Below are positions 17,754 through 27,489 of a stretch of DNA of 64,000 nucleotides, piece by piece. Positions within the stretch are counted from its first letter, which is position 1, and the number at the start of each line of letters is the position of its first letter. Made by a program: the position numbers and the translations under genes. The notes under the pieces are model-generated. The model did not search any database. It was not told the DNA's origin and saw nothing but the letters and a program-made list of their open reading frames with translations. The stretch comes from an uncultured Lachnospiraceae bacterium (GTDB lineage: Bacteria > Bacillota > Clostridia > Lachnospirales > Lachnospiraceae): assembly GCA_945929965.1 (NCBI GenBank), contig CAMEOT010000007.1:39556-103555 (forward strand). Reading direction: 5' to 3'.

Positions 17754-18008
17754 CTAATACTCATCTTCTTTCCCGTCGGAAAGGATAATATCGACTGTTC
17801 CGTGCCTTTCCCGGAAACGGTGGATCTCGCTTAATATTTCACTGTCGGACAGTCCATGCGGCAGCGAGACTTCGGAAGGCTCGCAGGATTCGTTTTCCTT
17901 TAACAGTGCCTTTCTGTTTTCTTCAAGAAATCGATCCAGCCTGCTCATAAGATAAAATCCGAAAGCAAATATGCCAAGCAGGCTGACAATCAGCAATAGC
18001 TCAGTCAT
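17754..18008 (-). CDS. Small single-span membrane protein in the trk-kdp cluster
   Basis: The product has 84 residues. A membrane helix occupies residues 3-22 (ELLLIVSLLGIFAFGFYLM), followed by a charged cytoplasmic tail with DSEILSEIHRF. GAGGTG lies 7 nt before the chosen ATG; another ATG lies 6 nt upstream. It sits between trkA and kdpD. Its place suggests a role with the Trk system or the kinase, but I recognise no family. Confidence 0.7.
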   Translation of the reverse strand: MTELLLIVSLLGIFAFGFYLMSRLDRFLEENRKALLKENESCEPSEVSLPHGLSDSEILSEIHRFRERHGTVDIILSDGKEDEY

Positions 18009-18023
18009 CCTCATTCACCTCTG

Positions 18024-18671
18024 TTAAATGCGAAAACACTTTTGCAGTTCTTTGTAAGCACCGAGAACCAAAAGAGTGATCTTGTCCGTAAGAACGGTTT
18101 CCGGTGAAACTGCCATATTGATTTTTCCGTTCTCCTTGGTTGCCATAATATTGATGCTGTATTTTCTGCGGATATCCAGTTCTCCGACGGTTTTGCCGAT
18201 CCATTCCTCCGGCACCTCTACTTCAAAAATGGCATGAGCATCATCAACCTCAATGTAATCCCGAATATGATCGGAGGTGTACCGAATAGCAGCCCAATTT
18301 GCTACCTGTTTTTCCGGGTAAACGACCTCGTCCGCTCCGTTGCGCAGAAGAAATTTTTCCTGCACATCACGCTCGGCGCGGGACACAACTAATTTTGCTC
18401 CGAGTTCTTTCAGCAAAGAAGTAGTTTCCAGCGAGTTTTGAAAATTTCCGCCGATGGTGACGATGCACACATCAAAGTTTCCGATGCCGAGCGACTTTAA
18501 AAACTCCGTGTTTGTACTGTCGCCGATCTGCGCGTTGGTGACGATCGGCAGAATCTCATTGACTCTTTCTTCGTTGCTGTCTACCGCCATTACCTCGTGT
18601 CCGAGCTTATTCAGCTGCAAAGCAATATGCCTACCGAATCTGCCGAGACCTATTAACAATATGTTTTTCAT
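18024..18671 (-). CDS. trkA: TrkA/KtrA-type potassium uptake regulatory subunit
   Basis: The protein has 215 residues. The RCK-N domain has the nucleotide-binding GLGRFG (8-13) and the acidic end of beta-2 (AVDSNEE). The RCK-C domain (about 135-215) contains VGELDIRRKYSINIMA. It is a single-unit TrkA of the KtrA size, which gates a TrkH/KtrB channel in response to bound nucleotide. AAAGGAG precedes the ATG. It follows trkH by 15 nt. Confidence 0.93.
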   Translation of the reverse strand: MKNILLIGLGRFGRHIALQLNKLGHEVMAVDSNEERVNEILPIVTNAQIGDSTNTEFLKSLGIGNFDVCIVTIGGNFQNSLETTSLLKELGAKLVVSRAERDVQEKFLLRNGADEVVYPEKQVANWAAIRYTSDHIRDYIEVDDAHAIFEVEVPEEWIGKTVGELDIRRKYSINIMATKENGKINMAVSPETVLTDKITLLVLGAYKELQKCFRI

Positions 18672-18686
18672 AATATAGTAACTCCT

Positions 18687-20024
18687 TTATCCGACTGTGA
18701 TTTTTTCGAGCGGCAGCTTTGCTCCGCTCTGATTTTTGTTGGAAATCGCCGCGTAAATCAGGGTAAGTCCGCCGACTCTGCCGAGATACATCAAGACGAT
18801 CAAAATAAGCTGAGAAAGAACACCGAGCTGCGGTGTGATCCCAAGGGTAAGCCCGACCGTTCCGACAGCGGACGCCGTTTCGTAAAGGCAGGTACTAAGC
18901 GGCAGACCTTCTGCCGTGCTGATAACAATGCCGCCGACAAAAAACAGCAGGAAATACATTACGGCAACGGCTGCGGCATTTTTCACTGCCGAACCGTCAA
19001 TGCGCCTGCCGCAGACTTCGGCATCGTCCTTTTTGCGACAGACGGAGAATGCACTCAGAATCAGAACAGCAAGCGTGGTCGTTTTCATACCGCCTGCCGT
19101 GGAGCCGGGCGATCCGCCGACAAGCATCAGCAGAATCATAATTGCCTTAGACGAACCGGTCATAGCGGGAAGATCAGCGGTATTGAAACCGGCGGTTCTC
19201 GGTGTTACAGACTGAAAAAGCGACGCAAGAATCCTTTCGGCGAGCGGCAGCCCCGTAAAATCACAGAAGAAAAAGAACACTGCGGGAGCGATAATGAGGA
19301 TTGCCGTTGTTACCAATATGACCTTACTTTGCATACGGTATTTTTTGAAATGCCACTTGTTTGTGTAAATATCGTCCCAGGTCAAAAATCCAATACCGCC
19401 CACAATAATTAAAAGCATAATTGCAATGTTTATTGTAGGCTCTCCGATGTATCCCGTAAGAGACGGGTATTTGTTTTCTGCGGTGCCGAGTATGTCAAAT
19501 CCAGCGTTGCAAAAGGCGGAAATCGAATGAAATGCCGCCATCCAAATTCCCTTGATACCGAAGTTTCCGCAAAATGTCGGCAGCATGACGATCATTCCGA
19601 TAAGCTCGATCAAAAAAGTTCCCCGTACAATAAAGCGGGTCAGGCGGACGATCCCGCCGACCTTCGGGGCAGAGATGGCGTCCTGCATGGTACTGCGCTG
19701 CATCAGCGATATTTTTCTGCCGGACAGCATAGCGAAAAATGCCGCAACTGTCACAACACCGAGCCCGCCTATCTGGATCATCAGCAGTATTACCGTCTGC
19801 CCGAAAGTGGACCAATAACTGCCCGTATCCTGCACGACCAGCCCCGTAACGCAAACGGCCGAGGTCGATGTGAACAGCGCCTCGTGAAACGGCGTAATAA
19901 CTCCGGCAGTCGATGAAAACGGCAGCATCAATATCAGTGCTCCGAGCAGAATAACCACGGCAAAGCCCAAAACGATCAGCTTAAAGGATGACAGTCGCTT
20001 TTTTCTATGTGTAATTTCAGGCAT
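18687..20024 (-). CDS. trkH: TrkH/KtrB-type potassium transporter
   Basis: The protein has 445 residues, about ten membrane helices, and four pore loops with the selectivity-filter glycines: TSAVCVTGL, ISAFCNAGF, TPRTAGF and SAVGTVGLTLG. The size fits KtrB. It forms the membrane pore for sodium- or proton-coupled potassium uptake with the TrkA protein encoded downstream. AGGAG precedes the ATG. It is the first gene of the trkH-trkA-small protein-kdpD-kdpE run. Confidence 0.94.
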   Translation of the reverse strand: MPEITHRKKRLSSFKLIVLGFAVVILLGALILMLPFSSTAGVITPFHEALFTSTSAVCVTGLVVQDTGSYWSTFGQTVILLMIQIGGLGVVTVAAFFAMLSGRKISLMQRSTMQDAISAPKVGGIVRLTRFIVRGTFLIELIGMIVMLPTFCGNFGIKGIWMAAFHSISAFCNAGFDILGTAENKYPSLTGYIGEPTINIAIMLLIIVGGIGFLTWDDIYTNKWHFKKYRMQSKVILVTTAILIIAPAVFFFFCDFTGLPLAERILASLFQSVTPRTAGFNTADLPAMTGSSKAIMILLMLVGGSPGSTAGGMKTTTLAVLILSAFSVCRKKDDAEVCGRRIDGSAVKNAAAVAVMYFLLFFVGGIVISTAEGLPLSTCLYETASAVGTVGLTLGITPQLGVLSQLILIVLMYLGRVGGLTLIYAAISNKNQSGAKLPLEKITVG

Positions 20025-20142
20025 ATATACTTCTCCTATTTTTGTTTGTTTACAAAGAGTATATTATGAAATATAAAAAAACGGTGTAATGATCCGGTGT
20101 GCTGTATTAAGATTGCATTAAGGCGCTCATTCTTTGGAAAAA

Positions 20143-20350
20143 CAGTGCAGAGTATAGCAAACGGCACAGACAAAGGCGGATCGTTTGTAACCGTTGTGCG
20201 GCTTGAAACAAAGCTCAGAGCCACTCTCACAGAACAGCAAAAGGCTCTGTTCGAGCAAATTAAAAAAACGGATGCAGAAATTACGACCGGCATGAGCTAC
20301 AAGCGTTCACAAACGGATTTCGATTTGCATCGCGGCTGATGATGGAAGTC
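20143..20350 (+). pseudogene. Remnant of a conjugative-element accessory gene
   Basis: The plus frame reads VRLETKLRATLTEQQKALFE, resembling small accessory proteins of Clostridia mobile elements (DUF6809-like; assigned from memory). No start with a ribosome binding site is seen and the frame breaks near 20340. The stretch 20351-20688 holds only short open frames and AT-rich fragments; I see no intact gene there. Confidence 0.35.
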
Positions 20351-20688
20351 TACGAGCCGACACCTGAGTTAGAACTGCAACAAAGTAAGATAATTGGAAA
20401 CGGGATCGCACGATTCTGTTTCTGTTTCGAAAATATATACTGCAACAGGCAGAGGATCTCACCGTCCTTTGCCTGTTTTCTTTTTGCGGATAGCCCTCGG
20501 GATTTTGAACATTTTGTAAATTCTCAATTTTTAAGGTGTTAGAGCACCCGATTTTCGGCATGAAAAGTGAGGGGATAAAATTTTCAGCGCATTGCCATGT
20601 ATAGTTTTTCCTTTGGACAAGTGTAGAAATAAAAATTTTGGTTGTACCCTATCCACTTTTTTGCCATGAAAAGTAGAGGGCAAAATAA

Positions 20689-21359
20689 CATAACCGTTCC
20701 GGTCTTCTGTTCTGTGCCGACTGCGGCTCGAAATTGTATTTTAATCACAAGCGTGCGGACGATCCGAGAAGCTATTCCTTCAACTGCTCTCATTACCGCA
20801 ATAATGCAAAAGATAAATGCACGCCGCACAGAATCCGTGAGGTGGTACTGGATGAGATACTGCTCGAGGAGCTGCGCCGTATTACCTACACGGCAAGAAC
20901 AAGAGAAAGACAATTTGCGGAATTTATCAACAAAAAAGCTCCTCGGAAAACCGACGGGAGCTTAACGCCAAGCAGCGTGAATATGAAAGGTTGTCAAAAA
21001 GGACGGCGGAGCTTAATGCATTGTTCAAGCGACTGTATGAGGACAATGTCCTCGGCAGAATAAACAACGAGCAGTTCCGTATGCTGTCCTGCGGCTATAC
21101 GGATGAGCAAAAGAGCATAGATGCCAAGCTACCGGAGTTGGAAAAGCAAATACAAAATTTGCAGCAGGCGGCAAACGATGTGGATAAGTTCATAGGTCTC
21201 GCTAAAAAGTATACGCGCATAACCGATCTTACACCCGAGATCCTGCACACCTTCGTTTCGAAGACAGTCATTCACGAGCGGCGTGAGCGGTTCAAGCAAA
21301 ACACCGAACAGCAAATTGATATTTATTTCCGTTATATTGGCAATACAGCCGAATTATAA
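20689..21359 (+). pseudogene. Large serine recombinase (TnpX-like) C-terminal remnant, frameshifted
   Basis: In one frame the zinc-ribbon part reads GLLFCADCGSKLYFNHK, then SFNCSHYRNNAKDKCTPH, the recombinase zinc-ribbon pattern, and EVVLDEILLEELRRI. At the A6 run 20932-20937 the similarity moves to another frame (SSENRRELNAKQREYERLSK), continuing through the coiled-coil to ITDLTPEILHTFVSKTVIHE and stopping at 21359. The N-terminal catalytic serine domain is absent, because a stop lies in frame at 20686. The gene is dead and marks the edge of the island. Confidence 0.8.
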
Positions 21360-21475
21360 CAAAAAAACCAGCGAACAGGCAACGCATAAGTATCACATGT
21401 CCGTTGGTTCTCCGATTAACAAAGGTGTCTTTATGGAAGCCTTGTTAAATCAAGGTTTCCGCTCTTTTCATCCAA

Positions 21476-21548
21476 AGCTGCTGACGGGAATCGGACCCGT
21501 GACCTCCGCACTACCAATGCGACGCTCTACCGACTGAGCCACAGCAGC
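21476..21548 (-). tRNA. tRNA-Thr (anticodon GGT)
   Basis: On the minus strand a 7-bp acceptor stem GCTGCTG/CAGCAGC, the D-arm GGCTCAGTCGGTAGAGC, an anticodon loop TTGGTAG with anticodon GGT, and the T-arm GGGTCCGATTCCC form a complete cloverleaf. CCA is not encoded. Its 3' end faces the recombinase remnant. Confidence 0.93.
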
Positions 21549-21652
21549 ATCACGTGACTGCTAACGCAATCACCGTGATTCATTGTAACAAAGCAATCTA
21601 TATTTGTCAACATAAATTTTTTCTTTTTTTGCTTTTTTTGCTACACTTATAA

Positions 21653-24600
21653 CTATTTAGGATTTTTCTCGTCTTTCTGTGTCGCTTCCTGCTGCTCCAG
21701 TTCCTTCTGCTCCTTCCGCTTCAGGTAATCCGCCGCATCATCCGGTACGTCATCCAGGTTCTCACTGCCGATATCCACCTGCAGAGGCTTTCTCTTGAAG
21801 AGGATGTCATACATGACAGGGATGATGAACAGCGTCATCAGTGTGGCATAGGCAAGTCCTCCCGCCACTACGATCGCCATGCCCTTGGACATCTGGCTGG
21901 AGAGGTCATCTCCGAACAGGAGGCTTGCCATTGCCAGGATCGTGGTAAGTGCTGTCATCAGGATCGGGCGCATTCTGGTCTTACCGGTAGCGATCAGTGC
22001 CTCTCTGCGTTCCAGTCCTCCCATACGGAGCTGGTTCGCATAATCCACGAACACAATACCGTTGTTGACAACCGTACCCAGCAGCACCACGAAGCCCATC
22101 ATACCCATAACAGACAGCGGCTCGTTCATAAGCAGTAATCCTATCAGCCCCCCCGTGAACGCAAGAGGTACCGTGAACAATACAATAAACGGACTGAGCA
22201 GGCTCTGGAACTGTGCCACCATGACCAGATAGATCAGAGCAAGACCTAAGAGCAATACCTTACTCATCTGGATCACCATCTGATTGACTGTATCGGATTC
22301 TCCGGCAGTGTCAATGGTATAACCGTCCGGCAATTCATACGCATCGATCAATGGCTGCAATTCTCTGGACAGAAGGGTGGCATTGCTTCCCCCCGCCACA
22401 GTGGCTGTCACCGTCATGTAACGGCTCTGGTTCTCACGGTTGATGCTCTGCACACCATCCTCCAGCACCAGTGTTGCGAACTCAGACAGCGGATGATCCT
22501 CTGTGACAGTGTTGCCGTTATCATCCGTTGTCTGGATCTCAAAATTATAGTCCAGGAGATTCTCACGGGTCAGCGGTTCTCTTCCATCCTTTACGACGAT
22601 CTTCATATCCTCGCCGTCTATGGTCACAGTAGCGGCATCGGTACTCTCCGTCAGCTTTCCGTTCAGTTCGGAAAAAATCTGGGCAACCGTCAGACCTTTG
22701 CGCATGGCGGCATCTTTATCCAGCACCAGACGGATGACCTGATCCGGCTCTTCCTGCCCGTTGGAAATATTTTCATAGCCCGGGATCGTAGCAGCCAGAT
22801 CGCAGATGTCCTGCGTGATCTTCGTCAGGGTATCCAGATCATCGCCATATACCTTAACAGATAATCCTGAACCCATCATCGTGCTCATCTCAGACATTCC
22901 CGTTGATATCGTCAGTTCACAGTCAATATCCGCTGTGCGTTCTTCAATCTCCCTGCAGATTCTGTTTACTTCTTCTTTTCCGGCATTCTCATTTTCTGTC
23001 AGCACCAAAAATGTAAACTGATCGTAGGTGCTGTCTGACATACCGGAAGAAGAAGCCACCAGTGTGGTATCTCCACCTGCCATGGCACCTACATCTCCGA
23101 TGCCATCTATGGTCGTCATGGCATCCAGCACCTGGTCAGCCCTCTTGTAGCATTCTTCCTTATCCGTATCCTCCGGCATCTGCACAGATATCTCAATCTG
23201 GTTAGATGTCATATCCGGGATCATGACGATACCCATCCGCATGACCGCCCAGATACTGTATACCAGCAGGCCGATGGCAATGGCAAGGGGCACGACCTTC
23301 ACTTTCAGGCAGAATGCCAGCATTTTTCCATAGATATCCTGCACCTTGTCAAAGAACGGATGCTTCTTCTCTTTGGTATTACGAAGCAGGGTCGAACCTG
23401 CTGCCGGCACTACGGTCATAGCGATCAGCAGCGATGCCGCCAGGGTAAATATGATCGTAAGACTGATGGGCATCATCAGTTCACGGACAGTTCCTGCGGT
23501 AAATACCATCGGCAGGAATACGCAGACTGTTGTCAGGGTGGAAGCAATAATCGCACCTGCCACCTGTTTCGTACCCTGTACCGCTGCTCTCGCCGCGCCG
23601 ACTCCCTTAGACCGCAGGCGATAGATATTCTCGATCACGACGATGGAGTTATCCACCAGCATGCCGATTCCGAGTGCCAGACCCGATAACGACATCATGT
23701 TCAGTGAAATGCCTGTAAAATACATTAATATCAATGCCGTCAGAACAGACAAGGGAATGCTGACAGCTACAACGATGGTAGGTTTTACATCCTTTAAGAA
23801 CAGCGCCAGAATCAGGATCGCCAGTACCGCACCTACGATCATGCTCTGCAATACGCCATTAATGATCAAAGTTATGTAATCGCCCTGATCCATCAATGTC
23901 AGTACCGACAGTCCGGGATACTGCTCTTCCAGCTCTGAAATTGCAGCAGCGATATTTTTACTCACCTCATTCGTTCCCGCTGTGGAACTCTTGAACACAG
24001 ACAGTACCACCGCACTCTGACCATTTAGTCTGGCATAGCTGTCATCGGCGTTATCGATCACCGTGATGTCAGCCACATCGCACAGCCGTACATCCCCGAT
24101 ATCTTCAATATTGGTAAGTACGATATTGGACAGTTCATCCACACTTTCATAATTGCTTCCGACCTTAAGCAGCCAGGAATTGTCCTCCGCATCATCCAGA
24201 TATCCTGCCGGCATGGCAAAATTCTGTGCATAGATGAGCTGTGACAGTGTCTGCATATTCACCAGCTGGTCTGCATTGGCATTACGAAGTGCCTCCGCCT
24301 TCTGTACCTCAAAATTCTCCAGAGAGGTATTATACTGATCCCAGCCGTCTGCCAGCTGCTTTTTCGCATCCGCAATGGAATCCCAGCCCTCTGTGATCTG
24401 TTCCTGGGCAGAATCCAGGCTCTCCTTATTGCTGTCAAGGGTTGTCTGGGCGGAATTCAGCGCACTCTGTCCGGAAGAGATCTGTGCAGAAGCCGCACCA
24501 AATCCTGCTGCCGCCTCGATTTTCGCCTTTTCAATATCCGTATAGGAAACACCGCTCTTCTTCAGCTCCGCTTCTGCTGCGGATACCGCTGCCTGTACAC

Positions 24601-25873
24601 CGGCTTTCTCGACCTGAAGGCTGTTCAGGGAAGATACGTAGTCCTTATACCCGGATAACAGAGCCTTCTGTGTCTGATATCCGGCTGCTGTTTTCTGCAA
24701 AAGCTCTTTTCGTCCTTCGGGCGTCAGGGTATCCCATGTCGTTGCATCTATTTCAAGACTCTGAAGACTCATACCGGGATTGGCGGCAGCAAGCGCTGAA
24801 TTTACGTATGTGCTATCCTTGTCCGTCAGATTCATTAATGAAGATGTCAGAACTGTACTCATCTGATCCAATCCGGCTACTACATTCGGAATATCATTTG
24901 TAGTCTTGCCCTGTTCTTCCAGAGATTTTTCTATCTGGGTGATCGTTGCCTTCAGTGATGCTTCCTGCGCCTGTAACGTCAGCAGGTCTGTCTGCAATGC
25001 GTTCAACTGATCCAATGCCTGACTGGCAGTCGCCAGCTTATTCTCGGTATCCTTCTTCTGATCCTCCAGGGAATCCTTAGCATCTTCCAGCTTTTCCTTC
25101 TGCTCATCCAGTTCCTTCTGTGCATCGTCTAACTTCGTCCTGCCGTCGTCGATATCCTTCTGTCCGTCGACCAGCTCCTGCGTGCTGTCTGCCAGCTTCT
25201 GCTCTGATTCCAGCAGCTGCTTCTTCGCATCATTCAGCTGATCCACCGCATCCGCAAAAGCATCATTGGTCTTTGCCAGGATTTTCTCATTCAACACATC
25301 AATCTTATCCTGATTCAGATCCACAGAGATGGAATTCTCCACAATTCCGATGTCAGAGATACTGGTCACACCCTCCTGCCGTTCCAGATAGGGGATCAGG
25401 GTGTCTTCGACAAACCGCGAGGTCTCCTGAATATCCTTACCCTCATAGGATGCCGCCAGATATACAGAAGCCATCATATCCATGCTGATCTCCATGATAT
25501 TCGGAGAACCACATTCCTCCGGCAATGCTGATTTCACACTGTCCAATGCACTGGATACCTTTACCATGGCGGAATCCATATCCGTTCCGTCTGCGAATTC
25601 CAGTTCTACGATCCCGTAGTTTTCATAGGACATACTGTATACATTCTTTACACCGGAAATGGAGCCCAATGCGCTTTCCACAGGTTCGCTCACACTGGAC
25701 TCCACTTTCTCCGGACTCGCTCCCGGATAAGTCGTGATCACCAGTAAATACGGCAGACTCATCTTAGGCAGAAGATCCGTTGTCATTCCCGATAAACTTA
25801 CAAATCCCAGAATAATGATGGCAACTACCATCACCAGAATTGTAAACGGTTTTTTTACACTGAATTTTTCCAT
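21653..25873 (-). CDS. RND-family efflux permease with a large coiled-coil insertion
   Basis: The product has about 1406 residues, some 350 longer than typical AcrB-like permeases. It shows the duplicated RND plan: TM1 near the start (FTILVMVVAIIILGFVSLSG), then TM2-6 with VDNSIVVIENIYRLR, a second external loop, and the C-terminal TM bundle. About 320 residues (roughly 208-530) of heptad-rich sequence (KKQLLESEQKLADSTQELVD and similar) are inserted in the first external loop. No adaptor or outer-membrane partner is nearby, as expected in a Gram-positive cell (compare SwrC). An in-frame ATG lies 72 nt upstream; GGAAAGG supports the ATG at 25873. Confidence 0.9.
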   Translation of the reverse strand: MEKFSVKKPFTILVMVVAIIILGFVSLSGMTTDLLPKMSLPYLLVITTYPGASPEKVESSVSEPVESALGSISGVKNVYSMSYENYGIVELEFADGTDMDSAMVKVSSALDSVKSALPEECGSPNIMEISMDMMASVYLAASYEGKDIQETSRFVEDTLIPYLERQEGVTSISDIGIVENSISVDLNQDKIDVLNEKILAKTNDAFADAVDQLNDAKKQLLESEQKLADSTQELVDGQKDIDDGRTKLDDAQKELDEQKEKLEDAKDSLEDQKKDTENKLATASQALDQLNALQTDLLTLQAQEASLKATITQIEKSLEEQGKTTNDIPNVVAGLDQMSTVLTSSLMNLTDKDSTYVNSALAAANPGMSLQSLEIDATTWDTLTPEGRKELLQKTAAGYQTQKALLSGYKDYVSSLNSLQVEKAGVQAAVSAAEAELKKSGVSYTDIEKAKIEAAAGFGAASAQISSGQSALNSAQTTLDSNKESLDSAQEQITEGWDSIADAKKQLADGWDQYNTSLENFEVQKAEALRNANADQLVNMQTLSQLIYAQNFAMPAGYLDDAEDNSWLLKVGSNYESVDELSNIVLTNIEDIGDVRLCDVADITVIDNADDSYARLNGQSAVVLSVFKSSTAGTNEVSKNIAAAISELEEQYPGLSVLTLMDQGDYITLIINGVLQSMIVGAVLAILILALFLKDVKPTIVVAVSIPLSVLTALILMYFTGISLNMMSLSGLALGIGMLVDNSIVVIENIYRLRSKGVGAARAAVQGTKQVAGAIIASTLTTVCVFLPMVFTAGTVRELMMPISLTIIFTLAASLLIAMTVVPAAGSTLLRNTKEKKHPFFDKVQDIYGKMLAFCLKVKVVPLAIAIGLLVYSIWAVMRMGIVMIPDMTSNQIEISVQMPEDTDKEECYKRADQVLDAMTTIDGIGDVGAMAGGDTTLVASSSGMSDSTYDQFTFLVLTENENAGKEEVNRICREIEERTADIDCELTISTGMSEMSTMMGSGLSVKVYGDDLDTLTKITQDICDLAATIPGYENISNGQEEPDQVIRLVLDKDAAMRKGLTVAQIFSELNGKLTESTDAATVTIDGEDMKIVVKDGREPLTRENLLDYNFEIQTTDDNGNTVTEDHPLSEFATLVLEDGVQSINRENQSRYMTVTATVAGGSNATLLSRELQPLIDAYELPDGYTIDTAGESDTVNQMVIQMSKVLLLGLALIYLVMVAQFQSLLSPFIVLFTVPLAFTGGLIGLLLMNEPLSVMGMMGFVVLLGTVVNNGIVFVDYANQLRMGGLERREALIATGKTRMRPILMTALTTILAMASLLFGDDLSSQMSKGMAIVVAGGLAYATLMTLFIIPVMYDILFKRKPLQVDIGSENLDDVPDDAADYLKRKEQKELEQQEATQKDEKNPK

Positions 25874-25954
25874 ATATTCCCGCGCCTTTCCCACGTAAGC
25901 ATCTGTATAGTAGTATGTTACCACTAACGAATTGCGAAAATCCATTAAATAAAT

Positions 25955-26596
25955 CTAAATTTTCGATTCTTTGCTTAAAAAGCCACGGATTTTCTGCTTT
26001 GCACGGGTCAACGCATTTTCTGTTGCTTTTTCACTCCTCCTGAGCACCTTCGCAATCTGTGTGTAGCTCATTCCCGTAATATAGAGATCCAGTACCTGAC
26101 GCTCGAGCTCGCTCAGCTCCGTGGCGATCCTTTTCTCCAGATAGGCCACTCTTTCCTTATCCAGAAAAAGTTCCTCGGGATTCCTGCCGGTCTTATCCGC
26201 CAGAAGCTCCGCCAGTGTCTGTGTCTCCGGATCTCTGTCCTCTTCCGTTCTTCCATGACTGTCCAGGGAGACATAGGTATTTAACGGTGTGTGCTTCAGC
26301 CGTTGCGATGCCTGCACCGCTGTATACATCTGTCTGCTGATGCACAGATCCGCAAAAGTGTAAAAACTGGCGTCTCTGCCGCAGTCGTAATCCCTCACTG
26401 CCTTGAACAGCCCTATCATCCCCTCTTGAATCAGATCCTCGCTGTCTCCCCCCAGGATATACATGGATTTTGCCTTGCTGCGCACCAGATTTTTATACTT
26501 ATCACAGATGTAGTCCATCACCGGCCTGTCGCCTTCCCGCAGCTGGTCGATGAGCTCCTCATCTGTCATATCTTCATATTTGAAATGCTCTGTCAT
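25955..26596 (-). CDS. sigH: RNA polymerase sigma-H factor
   Basis: The protein has 213 residues. Region 2 contains YKNLVRSKAKSMYILGGDSEDLIQEGMIGLFKA (about 28-60, cited for its DLIQEG core). Region 4 contains LSELERQVLDLYITGMSYTQ with the helix-turn-helix. SigH controls the entry into sporulation or competence in Firmicutes. AAAGGGG lies before the ATG at 26596. It is the last gene of the cysE-cysS-mrnC-rlmB-sigH order, which resembles the cysS-rlmB-yacP-sigH order of Bacillus. Confidence 0.93.
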   Translation of the reverse strand: MTEHFKYEDMTDEELIDQLREGDRPVMDYICDKYKNLVRSKAKSMYILGGDSEDLIQEGMIGLFKAVRDYDCGRDASFYTFADLCISRQMYTAVQASQRLKHTPLNTYVSLDSHGRTEEDRDPETQTLAELLADKTGRNPEELFLDKERVAYLEKRIATELSELERQVLDLYITGMSYTQIAKVLRRSEKATENALTRAKQKIRGFLSKESKI

Positions 26597-26637
26597 TCTT
26601 TCCCCTTTGATATCCTGTTTCCGGATGCAGCAATCTG

Positions 26638-27381
26638 TTATGCCTGCAGTCTCTGACGTACGATCTCGTAAGCCAGTACGCCTGCTGCAACGGAAGCATT
26701 TAAGGAATCGATATCTCCCTTCATGGGAATCGACGCCACCATGTCGCATTTTTCCTTCACCAGACGGCCTACGCCCTCGCCCTCGTTGCCGATGACCAGA
26801 CCGATGGGTCCCTTCAGATCCAGATCGTACATGGTAGTACCGCCCATATCCGCGCACACGAACCACAGACCTTCCTTTTTCAGGTCTTCGATGGTCTTCG
26901 CCAGATTCGTCACCTTTGCCACCGGCGTATAATTCAATGCTCCGGCGGAGGTTCTTGCTACCGTAGCGGTCAGTCCAGCTGCACGGTTCTTCGGAATGAT
27001 GACGCCATGGGCACCTGCCAGATTGGCGGTACGGATGATAGCTCCCAGATTATGGGGATCCTCGATATTATCCAGCAGGAAAATAAAGGGCGGCTCACCC
27101 TTTTTCTTCGCTGCTTCCAGGATATCATCTACCTCTGCGTACTCATAAGCCGCCGCATAAGCGATGACGCCCTGATGTTTTCCGGTCTCGGATAACTGAT
27201 CCAGGCGCTCCTTGGTCACATACTTTACTAACGTGTCATGTTTTTTTGCTTCTCTTTTAATGGTCATCATCGGACCGTCCTGACAGCCATCCAAAATGAA
27301 CAGCTTGTCAATGGGTTTGCCCGAACGGTATGCCTCGATCACGGCATTTCTGCCCTCTATGGTAAATTCCTGATATCCCAT
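26638..27381 (-). CDS. rlmB: 23S rRNA 2'-O-methyltransferase RlmB (SpoU family)
   Basis: The protein has 247 residues. The N-terminal substrate-binding domain starts FTIEGRNAVIEAYRSG. The SPOUT domain has motif 1 LDNIEDPHNLGAIIRTA, motif 2 LVIGNEGEGVGRL and motif 3 IPMKGDIDSLNASVAAGVL (deep trefoil knot). RlmB methylates G2251 in the peptidyl-transferase loop. AAAGGA precedes the ATG. Confidence 0.93.
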   Translation of the reverse strand: MGYQEFTIEGRNAVIEAYRSGKPIDKLFILDGCQDGPMMTIKREAKKHDTLVKYVTKERLDQLSETGKHQGVIAYAAAYEYAEVDDILEAAKKKGEPPFIFLLDNIEDPHNLGAIIRTANLAGAHGVIIPKNRAAGLTATVARTSAGALNYTPVAKVTNLAKTIEDLKKEGLWFVCADMGGTTMYDLDLKGPIGLVIGNEGEGVGRLVKEKCDMVASIPMKGDIDSLNASVAAGVLAYEIVRQRLQA

Positions 27382-27394
27382 GCTTGTCCTTTCT

Positions 27395-27478
27395 TATTAC
27401 GTATTACTTTCTCATTACGCATTACTTTCTTAATTATGTATTACTTTCTCATTATGCATTACTTTTCTGTCACATGTG
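27395..27478. repeat. Short tandem repeats upstream of rlmB
   Basis: Four degenerate units of about 18-20 nt (CATTACTTTCT / TATTACTTTCTC) fill the gap between mrnC and rlmB. On the minus strand they are A-rich and lie just before the rlmB ribosome binding site. Confidence 0.7.
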
Positions 27479-27489
27479 TTACATTACAC

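Noticed and set aside
20339..20542. Plus-strand open frame of 67 codons after trkH
   Set aside because: The composition and lack of similarity suggest chance reading through mobile-element debris.
21476..21548. tRNA-Thr as attachment site of the island
   Set aside because: No copy of the tRNA 3' end is seen near 14.1 kb, and large serine recombinases rarely use tRNA genes.
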